From Candidatus Omnitrophica bacterium 4484_213 (GTDB lineage Bacteria; Omnitrophota; 4484-213), in assembly GCA_002085025.1 (NCBI GenBank), contig MZGK01000012.1, positions 1-41,985 of the forward strand: a stretch of 41,985 nt of DNA. The letters run 5' to 3'. The stretch's first letter is position 1; every line of letters begins with the position of its first letter. The translations under genes and the position numbers were made by a program. The notes below the pieces were generated by a model. That model was given only the letters and a program-made list of their open reading frames with translations. It had not been told where the DNA came from and made no database searches. This document shows positions 24,479 through 32,444 of this stretch, piece by piece.

Positions 24479-24718
24479 TAAGGTAAAGAACGGATTTATC
24501 TATCTCGGGAATTATCTTCGCCTGCAAGATTAAAATAATGTCTCTTTTGCCCTTATGGAAATATCTCTTTGCTAAAATAAAATCTTTCTCTTTATCTTCT
24601 TTCTCAATAGCAAACTACTAGGAATAGATAACCTTAATAACTGCCTGATAGAGAAGGCCAGCGGGAAGAGAGAATTCTCTAGAATTATAAGTTGCTTTCT
24701 CTTTAAAGACCTCCTTTG
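24462..24718 (-). pseudogene. Decayed reading frame with two adjacent in-frame UAG codons
   Basis: One frame reads KEKATYNSREFSLPAGLLYQ, then AVIKVIYS, two TAG codons (24615-24620), then FAIEKEDKEKDFILAKRY and so on to LNALGK. It has no start codon and looks like protein-coding sequence disabled by stops. A degenerate family A palindrome (24724-24757) lies at its 5' side. Function unknown. Confidence 0.45.
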
Positions 24719-24723
24719 AAGGG

Positions 24724-24757
24724 TTATTAGAAAGGGCGGAGCCTTCTAGCGGGGTAA
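24724..24757. repeat. Family A palindromic element, degenerate copy
   Basis: Reads GGTTATTAGAA, then AGGGCGGAGCC, then TTCTAGCGGGGTAAA; the arms match the family with some mismatches. Confidence 0.6.
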
Positions 24758-24914
24758 ATTATCATAAAGTCAGAATTTTGTCAAGTATGTAGAGTGAAGT
24801 TAAGGCAAAAATAGCCAGGGACCTGTGCGAAGGACAGGTATAATGTCCGCTTTTTAGGAAAGTAGAAAAGTCAGTAATCCCCTCTCTGCAAGAATAAGAA
24901 AAAACGAACTTCCG

Positions 24915-24943
24915 TTGACAATCATCTAAAATGATAGTATTAT
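24915..24943 (+). promoter_or_regulatory. Sigma-70 type promoter of comF
   Basis: TTGACA (24915-24920), a 17-base spacer and TATTAT (24938-24943). The expected transcription start, about 24950, is only one or two bases before the comF ATG (24952), so the mRNA could be leaderless. There is no Shine-Dalgarno. Confidence 0.7.
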
Positions 24944-24951
24944 GTTAGCAA

Positions 24952-25638
24952 ATGCAGAAATGGTTGACAAATTTAAAAATAATTCTCAAAAAATCCCTTG
25001 ATTTAATCTATCCCTTAAATTGCGTCATCTGCAAGAAAAAGCTGAATTTTGACGATGGTTCTTATCTTTGCAGCGAATGCTACAGTAAAATCATCAAAAA
25101 TAAACCTCCTTTCTCGGTCAAATGCGATTGTTCGCCAGTTTATTTTCAACGGGCTTGGGCAGTGGGTAAATATACGGGCATAATCAAAGACCTGATTCAC
25201 TTGTTTAAATATCACCGACAACAATATCTATCAAAACCATTGGGAAAATTGATGGTTGATTTTATAAAGATAAATTTAAACTGGCAGATAATAAATGTCC
25301 TTGTTCCTGTTCCCTTACACCCAAGAAAACTTCGCCAGCGGGAGTTTAATCAATCTGAACTTCTGGCTAAAGAAATCAATAAACAAATTTCCATACCTCT
25401 TGCCAATGCCCTAATCCGCATCAAGCAAACCTCCTCTCAGACCATCCTTCCCCCGGAAAAGCGGCTTTCCAATATTGCCGGGGCCTTCAAAACGAGAGAG
25501 CAAAAAGAGGTTGCTCAAAAGTCTATTCTTCTCATTGATGATGTGTTCACCAGTGGAGCGACGGCTAATGAATGCGCCCGGGTTTTAAAGCAAGGAGGGG
25601 CAAAGAGGGTAGAGGTTTTAGCACTTGTGGGGAGATAA
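24952..25638 (+). CDS. comF: ComF-family phosphoribosyltransferase
   Basis: Related to the competence protein ComF/GntX; role outside competence is unclear, but it is linked to DNA uptake and processing. An N-terminal zinc-binding part has CVICKKK and LCSECY. The phosphoribosyltransferase fold shows VPVPLHPRKLRQREFNQSELLAK and the PRPP loop ILLIDDVFTSGATANE near residue 195-210. 228 residues is typical. It is preceded by a strong promoter and no ribosome binding site. It ends 93 bases before the lptF remnant start. Confidence 0.92.
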   Translation: MQKWLTNLKIILKKSLDLIYPLNCVICKKKLNFDDGSYLCSECYSKIIKNKPPFSVKCDCSPVYFQRAWAVGKYTGIIKDLIHLFKYHRQQYLSKPLGKLMVDFIKINLNWQIINVLVPVPLHPRKLRQREFNQSELLAKEINKQISIPLANALIRIKQTSSQTILPPEKRLSNIAGAFKTREQKEVAQKSILLIDDVFTSGATANECARVLKQGGAKRVEVLALVGR

Positions 25639-25651
25639 GATATGCCTCACT

Positions 25652-25735
25652 TCGTTTGGCAATCTGATTACGGCAATTAAAACCAGATTGCACAGATTTT
25701 TGCATCGGATTGAAAATCCGATGCTATAAAATGAA
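25652..25735. repeat. Intergenic repeat with CATCGGATT/AATCCGATG hairpin
   Basis: TGCCTCACTTCGTTTGGCA, GATTGCACAGATTTTTGC, then GCATCGGATT-ga-AAATCCGATGC and CTATAAAA. A near copy lies at 38988-39070 upstream of plsC and a part copy at 23633-23700. Confidence 0.7.
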
Positions 25736-25773
25736 AATTCTAAACTCCTATATCTTAAGTAATCAATAAGGGA

Positions 25774-26745
25774 GTGAATTTAGTCTCTGTAGGAAAACTC
25801 TTTCTTCTCCTTCTTCCCTCTTTACTAAACTACACAGTTCCGATAGCCGTGCTTGTGGCTATCCTTTTAACCTTTGGTCATCTCTCTGCTAATAATGAAA
25901 TTACCGCCATTCGCTGCTCTGGTTTTTCTCTCTATCGACTTCTGCTACCTCTGATAACAATAGGGATTATAATAAGTTTATCTCTGGTAGTTCTGGAAAA
26001 TCATATCATCCCCTGGAGCCACTTTGCTTCTCGAAAAACCATTATTGGAATTGGCGCCCGTAAACCGACCTCTTATTTAGAGAGTGGTCGTTTTATCAAG
26101 GAATTCAAGGACTATATCATCTTCATCCATGAGATTAAAGGAAATAAACTAAAGCACATCCGTATCTATCAACCGCGGAAAGGTAAAAAAACACGCACGA
26201 TTATTGCCCGCGAAGGACTAATTTTATCGGCTTCCCCATCCAAAGAAAAAAAGATTATCTTAAAGCTGATTAAGGGTTCCAGCGAGGAGCAAGACCCAAC
26301 CGAGCCAAGTAAATTTTATAAATGCGATTTTGAGGAATACCCTTTAATTCTGAACCTCACACAAGAGTTAAAAAGAAAAAAAATAGAAAAAAAGATTAAA
26401 GATATGAGTATTAAAGAATTGAAAGGCGAAATAAAACAGTTAAGGAAAAAAGGAATCTCGGTTATTCCCTTAATTGCCGAAATGCAACGAAAATTCTCCT
26501 TTTCTTTTTCGGTGCTTGCCTTTATAATTATTGGGTTTCCCTTAGGAGTAATTACTAAACGCGGAGAAAAGTCCATCGGATTTAGTCTGGGATTGGGTAT
26601 TATTTTGTTTTATTATTTGCTAATGGCCGCAGGCAAAGGATTGATTATCTCTAAAAACGCAAATCCTTATTTCTGGATGTGGCTGCCGAATATAATTATT
26701 ATCGCCGTGGGTTTAATTTCAACTTATTTGGCGGTTGAGAGATAA
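25774..26745 (+). CDS. lptF: LPS export permease LptF, N-terminally damaged
   Basis: With LptG forms the membrane part of the LptB2FG machine that lifts LPS from the inner membrane. Features: membrane helices at about 10-35, 50-75, 245-270, 275-300 and 305-322, the conserved ANNEITAIRCSGFSLYRLLLP segment, and a periplasmic beta-jellyroll between. The usual first helix is missing: a family-like start MKILNSYIL is at 25731 in another frame and ends in a stop after 12 codons. The GTG start at 25774 is only the first available codon. About 35-40 codons seem deleted with a frame change. Confidence 0.8.
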   Translation: MNLVSVGKLFLLLLPSLLNYTVPIAVLVAILLTFGHLSANNEITAIRCSGFSLYRLLLPLITIGIIISLSLVVLENHIIPWSHFASRKTIIGIGARKPTSYLESGRFIKEFKDYIIFIHEIKGNKLKHIRIYQPRKGKKTRTIIAREGLILSASPSKEKKIILKLIKGSSEEQDPTEPSKFYKCDFEEYPLILNLTQELKRKKIEKKIKDMSIKELKGEIKQLRKKGISVIPLIAEMQRKFSFSFSVLAFIIIGFPLGVITKRGEKSIGFSLGLGIILFYYLLMAAGKGLIISKNANPYFWMWLPNIIIIAVGLISTYLAVER

Positions 26746-26747
26746 AT

Positions 26748-26825
26748 TCAGGCTACGGGCCTCAAGCTTCAGGCTGCAGGCTTTTTGCTTTTTGACCTGC
26801 AACTTGTGGCCTGAAACTCGCAGCA
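26748..26825. repeat. Heptamer-period array before lptG
   Basis: Units such as GGCTACG, GGCCTCA, AGCTTCA, GGCTGCA, GGCTTTT, TGCTTTT and TGGCCTG in seven-base steps. An in-frame start at 26735 would translate it, but that gives a non-family N-terminus. Confidence 0.65.
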
Positions 26826-26833
26826 AATTTACT

Positions 26834-27883
26834 ATGCTTATCCTTCACCGTTATATCTTAAAGCGTTTTCTGCTCCCTTTATTTTATTGTCTATTGCTGT
26901 TTATTTTCCTTTACATCATTGTAGATTTATTTGATAATTTAGATGAAATCATTAAGCAAAAATGGACGCTTCTCTTTTTGCTCAAGTATTATCTAAATTA
27001 CATCCCTCTTATTCTCACCCGCACCACTCCTATAGCCGCACTCCTCGCTAGTCTTCATTGCCTCGGGAGCTTAGAAAAAACTAACGAAATAATTCCTATA
27101 AAAGCGGCGGGGATAAATTTTGTAAAAACCACTGCCCCTATTCTCTTGCTGGGAATAATTATCAGTCTGGGAATCTTTATTATCAGCGAGAGGCTTGTCC
27201 CTCTGACTTTCAATCCCTTCTCCAGGAAAGAAAAAATTCTGCACAATGTTACTCTCTACGGAAGTAAAAATCAGATATTCTATATAAAAGAATACGATGC
27301 ACAAAAGAATACTGCCAAAGATATAATAATCTTTGTTCAGGATAAAAATAGACATATCCGTCAAAGAATCATCGCTCAAAAAGCAGAGTGGCTGAATAAC
27401 AAATGGAACTTTTCTAATGTTATTATCTCTAAATTAAATTCTCTCGGTAAAATTGTAGGTGAGCCCTTAAAATATGAACAGAAGATAATAGATATAGAAG
27501 AAAAACCAACTGATTTTCTAAATTCCGCAAAAAGGGTTGAGTTTATGAACAGTAGAGAACTAAAGAAAATGATTAAGCGGCTCTCTTCGGCTAATTATAG
27601 ACCGCAAAAAGAATTGGTGGACTGGCACTATAAAATTTCTTTTCCCTGGATAAATTTGGTAATCATATTTTTAGGGCTTTCTTTTGGAATGGCAACTAAA
27701 GGAAGGGGTGGGCTTTTTGCAAGGATAGGAATCTGTTTGTTTTTGGGGTTAGTATATTATGGGTTTATGTCTATCAGTTTAGCGCTGGGAAAAGGGGGAA
27801 TTTTGCCTCCTTTAATCTCGGCCTGGTTTCCTCATTTTCTTTTTATAGTAGTTTCTCTTATGGTGTTAAAAAGAAACTTATAA
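26834..27883 (+). CDS. lptG: LPS export permease LptG
   Basis: Partner of LptF in LPS transport. The ATG at 26834 gives MLILHRYILKRFLLPLFYCLL, the typical cytoplasmic tail and first helix; the longer frame from 26735 reads through heptamer repeats and is rejected. Six membrane helices: three N-terminal (to about 125), three C-terminal (from about 285), with the periplasmic jellyroll between. The conserved LTRTTPIAALLASLHCLGSLEKTNEI loop and GLSFGMATKGRGGLFARIG segment are present. 349 residues is normal. It lies 88 bases after lptF. Confidence 0.9.
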   Translation: MLILHRYILKRFLLPLFYCLLLFIFLYIIVDLFDNLDEIIKQKWTLLFLLKYYLNYIPLILTRTTPIAALLASLHCLGSLEKTNEIIPIKAAGINFVKTTAPILLLGIIISLGIFIISERLVPLTFNPFSRKEKILHNVTLYGSKNQIFYIKEYDAQKNTAKDIIIFVQDKNRHIRQRIIAQKAEWLNNKWNFSNVIISKLNSLGKIVGEPLKYEQKIIDIEEKPTDFLNSAKRVEFMNSRELKKMIKRLSSANYRPQKELVDWHYKISFPWINLVIIFLGLSFGMATKGRGGLFARIGICLFLGLVYYGFMSISLALGKGGILPPLISAWFPHFLFIVVSLMVLKRNL

Positions 27884-27922
27884 AGGTTTGTTTCTTGGGG
27901 AGAGGCCTGCAGCGGGGCACAT

Positions 27923-28332
27923 TTACGCCCACACCTTTTTCTCCATCTCCTTTTTAACAATCTTGGTGGGATAAATATCCACGATAATCTCGTCGGGTTC
28001 AAACCAGAGTTTTATCTCCCGTTCAGCCTCTTTTTCGTTTGCAGAGACATGAATTACATTTTCATAAACGCCGCTGGTAGTTATTCTGCCGTAAGCCCCG
28101 CGAATAGAAACAGCATTTGCCTCCTCAGGATTGGTTTATATTTAATCAGGTCTTCAAAAAAAGATTTGTCTTTTAGATGGCGATAGTGCTCTTCGGCTAA
28201 CTCTCGGCGGACACTTACAATCTTAGCGGCAATAATATCCAGACGGGTTTCCGAAAGACGGGTCAAAACATTGCCGGTTAAGGACTTTTTTAGTCCGTCA
28301 GGCTTGATTAGAACTAAGGTCTGTTGAATCAT
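27923..28332 (-). pseudogene. ndk: Nucleoside diphosphate kinase, internally deleted and frameshifted
   Basis: The first 65 codons are a normal NDK start (IQQTLVLIKPDGLKKSLTGN, EEHYRHLKDKSFFEDLIKYK). The rest is in another frame: NPEEANAVSIRGAYGRITTS, GVYENVIHVSANEKEAEREI and so on to KKVWA, including the active-site histidine (NVIH). The middle, about 30-37 codons ending in the phosphate-binding region, is missing. The kinase cannot be made from this sequence. A real deletion or an assembly error would look the same here. Confidence 0.85.
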
Positions 28333-28392
28333 TATATCACTGATTACACTGATTTATCACTGATTATACTGATAATTCATCAGTGCCATCGT
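28331..28392. repeat. CACTGATTACACTG-type repeat between ndk and lgt
   Basis: ATCACTGATTACACTGATTT, ATCACTGATTATACTGAT and CATCAGTGCCAT. It covers the ndk start region and the last codons of lgt (NDGTDELSV), so it shapes the Lgt C-terminus. Related to 8141-8222. Confidence 0.65.
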
Positions 28393-29161
28393 TGGATTTA
28401 ATCAATGCCATCAGCGCTAATCCCCCTATTCCGGCGAAGAAAAAAGGAATAGAGATTAACTGCCCCATTGTCAGATTCCTCCAGAGAAATCCAAGCTGGG
28501 GGTCGGGCTGGCGAAAAAACTCTACCCAAAACCTAAATAAAGAATAGAGTGTAATAAATAAGAAAAAAATTGTTCCTTTCTTAACCCGCTTTTTATTTAA
28601 ATTCCAGAGAACAGCAAAGATAATCAGGTTTTTAAAAGATTCATAGAACTGAGAGGGGTGACGAAAACCCTCTACCCCCGGAAACTTTACCGCCCAGGGC
28701 AAAGAGCTGATTCGGCCGTATAGCTCACCGTTAATAAAATTCCCTATCCTTCCTAAAGAGAGGCAAAGGGCCAGGGGAATAACAAAAATATCAGCAAGAG
28801 CAAAAAAATCAACCTTGCGGCGACGGCAGTAAATCAACCCACTCAACAGCCCGCCTAAAAAGCCCCCGTGGACTGACAAACCACCATGCCAGATGGCGAA
28901 GATTTCTCCTAAATGGCTTAAATAGAAATTAAAGTTATAGAGCAAAATATAGACGAGCCGCGCGCCCAAAATCCCACCTAAAAGGACATAAAAAACAAGA
29001 TCAAAAATCTCTTTTTTCTCCATCTTTATCTTCTTTCTCTTTGCCAGAGAGTTGATGAGCCCTAAACTGATGAAGAAAGAAAGTAGCCAGATTAGACCAT
29101 AATACCTTATTTCTATGCTTCCAAGTTTTAAAAATACTGGATTTAAACGGGAAACAAACAT
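28364..29161 (-). CDS. lgt: Prolipoprotein diacylglyceryl transferase
   Basis: Adds diacylglycerol to the cysteine of prolipoproteins in the inner membrane. Motifs: GLIWLLSFFISLGL, LGGILGARLVYILLYN, IWHGGLSVHGGFLGGL and the signature GRIGNFINGELYGR (about residues 136-149), then HPSQFYE. Seven hydrophobic helices. The 265-residue length is usual; the last nine residues come from a repeat. It starts directly at the bioY stop and is co-transcribed with it. Confidence 0.95.
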   Translation of the reverse strand: MFVSRLNPVFLKLGSIEIRYYGLIWLLSFFISLGLINSLAKRKKIKMEKKEIFDLVFYVLLGGILGARLVYILLYNFNFYLSHLGEIFAIWHGGLSVHGGFLGGLLSGLIYCRRRKVDFFALADIFVIPLALCLSLGRIGNFINGELYGRISSLPWAVKFPGVEGFRHPSQFYESFKNLIIFAVLWNLNKKRVKKGTIFFLFITLYSLFRFWVEFFRQPDPQLGFLWRNLTMGQLISIPFFFAGIGGLALMALIKSNDGTDELSV

Positions 29162-29809
29162 TTAATATCTCCGCTCTCTGTATCTCGCTTTATCTATCTC
29201 TCCATTATAAGAGGCCTGAGGGAGAATGGAAAAAGATAAACCCGCGGCTAGCAAGGCTTTTACTAAGTCTACAAGAATAAAGGGAATTACTCCTTTAAGC
29301 AGTGTTTCCCAAAGTCCTGATTTTATAACCAGAGACAAAACAAACGCTCCCGAGAGATAAATAATTCCTACTCCTAACATCATAAGCTTCAATTGAGAAA
29401 AAAAACTCCGTGCTCCGATATATCTATCTGTCCGTCGGCCAATTATTAACGGAGTAATAATAAAACCGATAAGATAGCCAAAAGTAGGGGAGACTAAGGA
29501 CGCTGTGGTTCCTCCGGCAAACCAAGGCACCCCGGCTAATCCCAGACTTACATAGAATAATTGGCTAACCGCTCCAAATGTCCCTCCGCAAACTACTCCG
29601 CTTAAAAGAACGCCCAAAACCTGACCGGTGATAGGAACCGGTGTCCAGGGCAGAGGGATACAAATCTGAGCTAAAAGCCCAGTAACCCCTGCCATTGCCA
29701 AGCTTAAAGTGAGTTTACTTATTAATGCTAAACTATACCGCCATTTAAAAAACAGAAATCTTGCTTTCAGATACCTATCAATTACTACTATCTTTTGCAT
29801 TATTTTCAA
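29162..29809 (-). CDS. bioY: Biotin transporter substrate-binding subunit BioY
   Basis: S component of an energy-coupling-factor biotin transporter. After a 30-residue basic N-terminus come six helices with family motifs: LLAQICIPLPWTPVPITGQVLGVLLSG, LFYVSLGLAGVPWFAGGTTA, SPTFGYLIGFIITPLIIG and a final VDLVKALLAAGLS. The length (215) is slightly long at the N-terminus; the ATG at 29800 or one further in could also be used. It is immediately followed by lgt. With the catalytic-only BirA in this window it serves biotin supply. Confidence 0.9.
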   Translation of the reverse strand: MKIMQKIVVIDRYLKARFLFFKWRYSLALISKLTLSLAMAGVTGLLAQICIPLPWTPVPITGQVLGVLLSGVVCGGTFGAVSQLFYVSLGLAGVPWFAGGTTASLVSPTFGYLIGFIITPLIIGRRTDRYIGARSFFSQLKLMMLGVGIIYLSGAFVLSLVIKSGLWETLLKGVIPFILVDLVKALLAAGLSFSILPQASYNGEIDKARYRERRY

Positions 29810-29968
29810 GCATAATCATATTTGACGACTATACTTGATTACAGCAATAACCCTTATACCCTTACGGGCATAAGCGGGCACAAGTTAAAATTTGATGAGA
29901 AGTCTTCTAAATCTGCATTTAATCTCTGTAATCAATTATAAAACATACCACTTCTCTCGTCAAGTGAT

Positions 29969-30028
29969 AAAAAAACCCAGCACTAATTTTTCAGAGATGC
30001 CTAACCAAAGCAGAAAATTAGTGCTGGG
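29969..30028 (-). terminator. Rho-independent terminator of groEL-groES, built from a family D element
   Basis: On the minus strand a 15-base stem (CCCAGCACTAATTTT with its exact inverse) and a 23-base loop are followed by seven T residues, 13 bases after the groES stop. The stem is identical to the ends of the element at 8321-8421. Confidence 0.8.
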
Positions 30029-30040
30029 TAGTTTCATTTA

Positions 30041-30328
30041 TTACTCAATTATTGCCAGAACATCGCTCTCGCGAATAATCAGATAATCTTCTAAATCAAT
30101 CTTGATTTCATCTCCTGAATATTTACCAAAAAGAATTCTATCCCCCTTTTTTACCTCCAGAGGAATAACCTTACCATCCTCAAGCACCTTTCCTTTTCCG
30201 ACAGCAATTACCTTTCCTTGCTGGGGCTTTTCTTTAGCGGTATCCGGGATTACAATTCCTCCTTTTGTTTTGTTTTCTGCCTCTAACCTTTTAACAATAA
30301 TATGGTCACCTAATGGTTTCAAATTCAT
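30041..30328 (-). CDS. groES: Co-chaperonin GroES
   Basis: Lid of the GroEL folding chamber. The ATG at 30328 gives [20 protein letters not shown]; the mobile loop [19 protein letters not shown] and the core [19 protein letters not shown] are clear, ending VLAIIE. 95 residues. Longer in-frame starts run into the repeat and are rejected; GGAGGAG sits 5 bases before the chosen ATG. It lies downstream of groEL, the reverse of the usual groES-groEL order, with two tandem family B repeats between. Confidence 0.96.
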   Translation of the reverse strand: MNLKPLGDHIIVKRLEAENKTKGGIVIPDTAKEKPQQGKVIAVGKGKVLEDGKVIPLEVKKGDRILFGKYSGDEIKIDLEDYLIIRESDVLAIIE

Positions 30329-30333
30329 TTTTC

Positions 30334-30430
30334 TCCTCCTTTCCTTTCTCGCCAAAGGCGAGAGCCTGCCTGTACCCGTAAGGATAAGCAAAGCGAAGAA
30401 TAGAAATGAACAAAGTCCCTTTCGCTTTTA
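30334..30430 (-). repeat. Family B modular repeat carrying the groES ribosome binding site
   Basis: Begins CTCCTCCTTTCCTTTCTCGCC-aaa-GGCGAGAGCC in the plus direction, i.e. on the minus strand a hairpin followed by AAAGGAAAGGAGGAG before the ATG. The downstream modules differ from the tsf copy but keep AAGCGAAGAATAG. Confidence 0.75.
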
Positions 30431-30443
30431 TTTATTACTTTAC

Positions 30444-30536
30444 TTTTCCTTTCTCGCCAAAGGCGAGAGCCGAAGCCCGGCGAAGCTTTAGCGTAGACGG
30501 GCTGAGGATAGAAATCTGTAAAGCAAATTCCGCTGT
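30444..30536 (-). repeat. Second family B repeat between groEL and groES
   Basis: Same module order as at tsf: CTCGCC-aaa-GGCGAG, AGCCGAAG, a GCCCGGCGAAGC...GTAGACGGGC hairpin, CTGAGGATAG, and GAAATCTG-taaag-CAAATTCC. It ends at the groEL stop region. Confidence 0.8.
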
Positions 30537-30564
30537 TATTATTTTACTTTTTACTACTTTTTTA

Positions 30565-32187
30565 TTAATACATTCCCCCACCCGGAGGCGTTGGAGGCGC
30601 CGCCGGTTTTTCTTTCTCGGGAATATCAGTAATCAAAGCTTCGGTAGTAACCAACAAAGCCGAAATACTTGCCGCATTCTCTAATGCGCTCCGGGTAACC
30701 TTGGTTGGGTCAATAACCCCGGAGTCAATCATATCTACATAATTTTCTTTTAAGACATCATAGCCAATATTACCCTCCTCTTGCTTAACCTTTTCTACTA
30801 CTACCGAACCCTCCACTCCAGCATTATTGATAATCTGCCTCATTGGTTCTTCCAATGCCCGTTTGATTATTTGACGACCAATCTTCTCATCTCCTCGCAA
30901 TCTTAATTCATCCAGGGCCTTAGAAGCTCGCAACAGAGCCACTCCGCCTCCGGGGACAATCCCCTCCTCTACTGCGGCGCGAGTGGCATGCAAAGCATCC
31001 TCTACCCTTGCCTTTTTCTCCTTCATCTCGGTCTCGGTGCTTGCTCCCACATTAATCACTGCTACTCCCCCGGCAAGCTTTGCTAACCTCTCCTGGAGTT
31101 TTTCTTTATCATAGTCAGAGGTAGATTCTTCAATCTGTTTCTTAATCTGAGCAATCCGCCCCGAGATATCCGAACTCTTTCCTTCTCCTTCTACAATAGT
31201 AGTATTCTCTTTATCAATGTGCACTCTTTTCGCTCTTCCTAAATCCTTGATATCAACATTCTCCAATTTTATTCCCAAATCCTCGCTAATCACTCTCCCG
31301 CCGGTAAGTACAGCAATGTCTTCTAACATTGCCTTTCGGCGGTCACCAAAACCGGGTGCCTTTACTGCTGCGCAGGCAAGAGTTCCTCTTATCCTATTTA
31401 CCACCAAGGTTGCTAATGCTTCTCCTTCTACATCTTCAGCGATAATCAAGAGTGGCTTACCGGTGCGGGCGAGTTTTTCTAATAAAGGAAGCATATCCTT
31501 GAGCACCGATATCTTCTTTTCATGAATCAAAATATAGGGCTCCTCCAGAGACACATCCATCTTCTCAGCATTGGTAACAAAATAAGGCGAAAGATAGCCC
31601 TGGTCAAATTGCATTCCCTCTACTACATCTAAATTTGTTTCCATTGTTTTTGCTTCCTCTACAGTAATTACTCCATCCTTGCCTACCTTCTCCATTGCAT
31701 CAGCAATCAGATTACCAATGGTAGGGTCATTATTGGCGGCAACTGTAGCAACCTGAGCAATTTCTTTCTTATCCTTTACTGGTTTACTTATCTTCTTCAA
31801 CTCCTGGACTACTTTCTCTACTGATTTCTCCACTCCGGCTTTTATCAACATCGGATTTGCCCCGGCAGTAACATTTTTAAGACCTTCGTTAAAAATTGCC
31901 TGAGCCAAAAGAGTAGCCGTAGTCGTTCCGTCACCAGCCACATCGCTAGTTTTGGAAGCAACCTCTTTAACTATCTGAGCCCCCATATTTTCATAAGGCT
32001 CCTCTAACTCTATTTCCTTTGCCACACTCACTCCATCCTTAGTAATAGTAGGAGAACCAAATTTTTTATCCAAGGCCACATTGCGTCCCTTTGGCCCTAA
32101 GGTGACCACCACTGCCTTTGCTAATTGGTCCACACCTTTCTTTACTGCTTGACGCGCCTCTTCACTAAACAATAACTGTTTTGCCAT
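30565..32187 (-). CDS. groEL: Chaperonin GroEL
   Basis: 60-kDa chaperonin subunit, ATP-driven protein folding in the cytoplasm. [40 protein letters not shown], the ATP site [48 protein letters not shown] and the GGMY tail (PPGGGMY) are all present. 540 residues. The start is the ATG at 32187 with GGAGGAG upstream; the longer frame to 32295 is leader sequence. It is the first gene of the groEL-groES operon. No CIRCE element was seen upstream. Confidence 0.98.
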   Translation of the reverse strand: MAKQLLFSEEARQAVKKGVDQLAKAVVVTLGPKGRNVALDKKFGSPTITKDGVSVAKEIELEEPYENMGAQIVKEVASKTSDVAGDGTTTATLLAQAIFNEGLKNVTAGANPMLIKAGVEKSVEKVVQELKKISKPVKDKKEIAQVATVAANNDPTIGNLIADAMEKVGKDGVITVEEAKTMETNLDVVEGMQFDQGYLSPYFVTNAEKMDVSLEEPYILIHEKKISVLKDMLPLLEKLARTGKPLLIIAEDVEGEALATLVVNRIRGTLACAAVKAPGFGDRRKAMLEDIAVLTGGRVISEDLGIKLENVDIKDLGRAKRVHIDKENTTIVEGEGKSSDISGRIAQIKKQIEESTSDYDKEKLQERLAKLAGGVAVINVGASTETEMKEKKARVEDALHATRAAVEEGIVPGGGVALLRASKALDELRLRGDEKIGRQIIKRALEEPMRQIINNAGVEGSVVVEKVKQEEGNIGYDVLKENYVDMIDSGVIDPTKVTRSALENAASISALLVTTEALITDIPEKEKPAAPPTPPGGGMY

Positions 32188-32190
32188 AAC

Positions 32191-32270
32191 TCCTCCTTTC
32201 CTTCCTCCCGACAGAAGCGTTGGGAGAACCTGCGAAATGACTGAAACGAATAGAGTAGGATAACTAAGGG
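32191..32270 (-). repeat. Divergent family B repeat carrying the groEL ribosome binding site
   Basis: TCCTCCTTTCCTTCCTCCC then a hairpin CTCCC...GGGAG and the word GAATAGAGTAGGATAAC. It has the same position and Shine-Dalgarno border as the other copies, but the first hairpin sequence is different, with the pairing kept. Confidence 0.55.
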
Positions 32271-32287
32271 GTTTCGCCCGAAAGGCA

Positions 32288-32325
32288 AGCTCCATTAGAA
32301 AGAGCGGGGCCTTCTAACGGGGTAA
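32288..32325. repeat. Family A palindromic element in the groEL leader
   Basis: CTCCATTAGAA, AGAGCGGGGCC, then TTCTAACGGGGTAAA. It lies within the transcribed leader between the groEL promoter and its start codon. Confidence 0.65.
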
Positions 32326-32353
32326 ATATAACCTCTTTAAGTACACAAAGAGT

Positions 32354-32382
32354 AGTTTATCCTATTCTCGCTTGAAAGTCAA
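32354..32382 (-). promoter_or_regulatory. Likely groEL-groES promoter
   Basis: On the minus strand TTGACT (32382-32377), a 17-base spacer and TAAACT (32359-32354). The leader would be about 160 bases and contain a palindrome and a family B repeat. Confidence 0.55.
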
Positions 32383-32444
32383 CTCCAATTTAGGAGAATA
32401 AATTCCCATTTTTCCTAAATGTTCCTTATCTAAGGAAGTTTTTA

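Noticed and set aside
24615-24620. UAG recoding (for example pyrrolysine) in the broken frame
   Set aside because: Two UAG codons in a row, no start codon and short decayed neighbours fit a pseudogene; other genes end normally on TAA or TGA and nothing else needs recoding.
29810-29968. Riboswitch or BirA operator upstream of bioY
   Set aside because: No recognisable aptamer or dyad that could be a biotin operator was seen, and BirA here lacks a DNA-binding domain.
32188-32400. CIRCE heat-shock operator upstream of groEL
   Set aside because: The inverted TTAGCACTC/GAGTGCTAA pair is not there; the palindrome present is a family A repeat.
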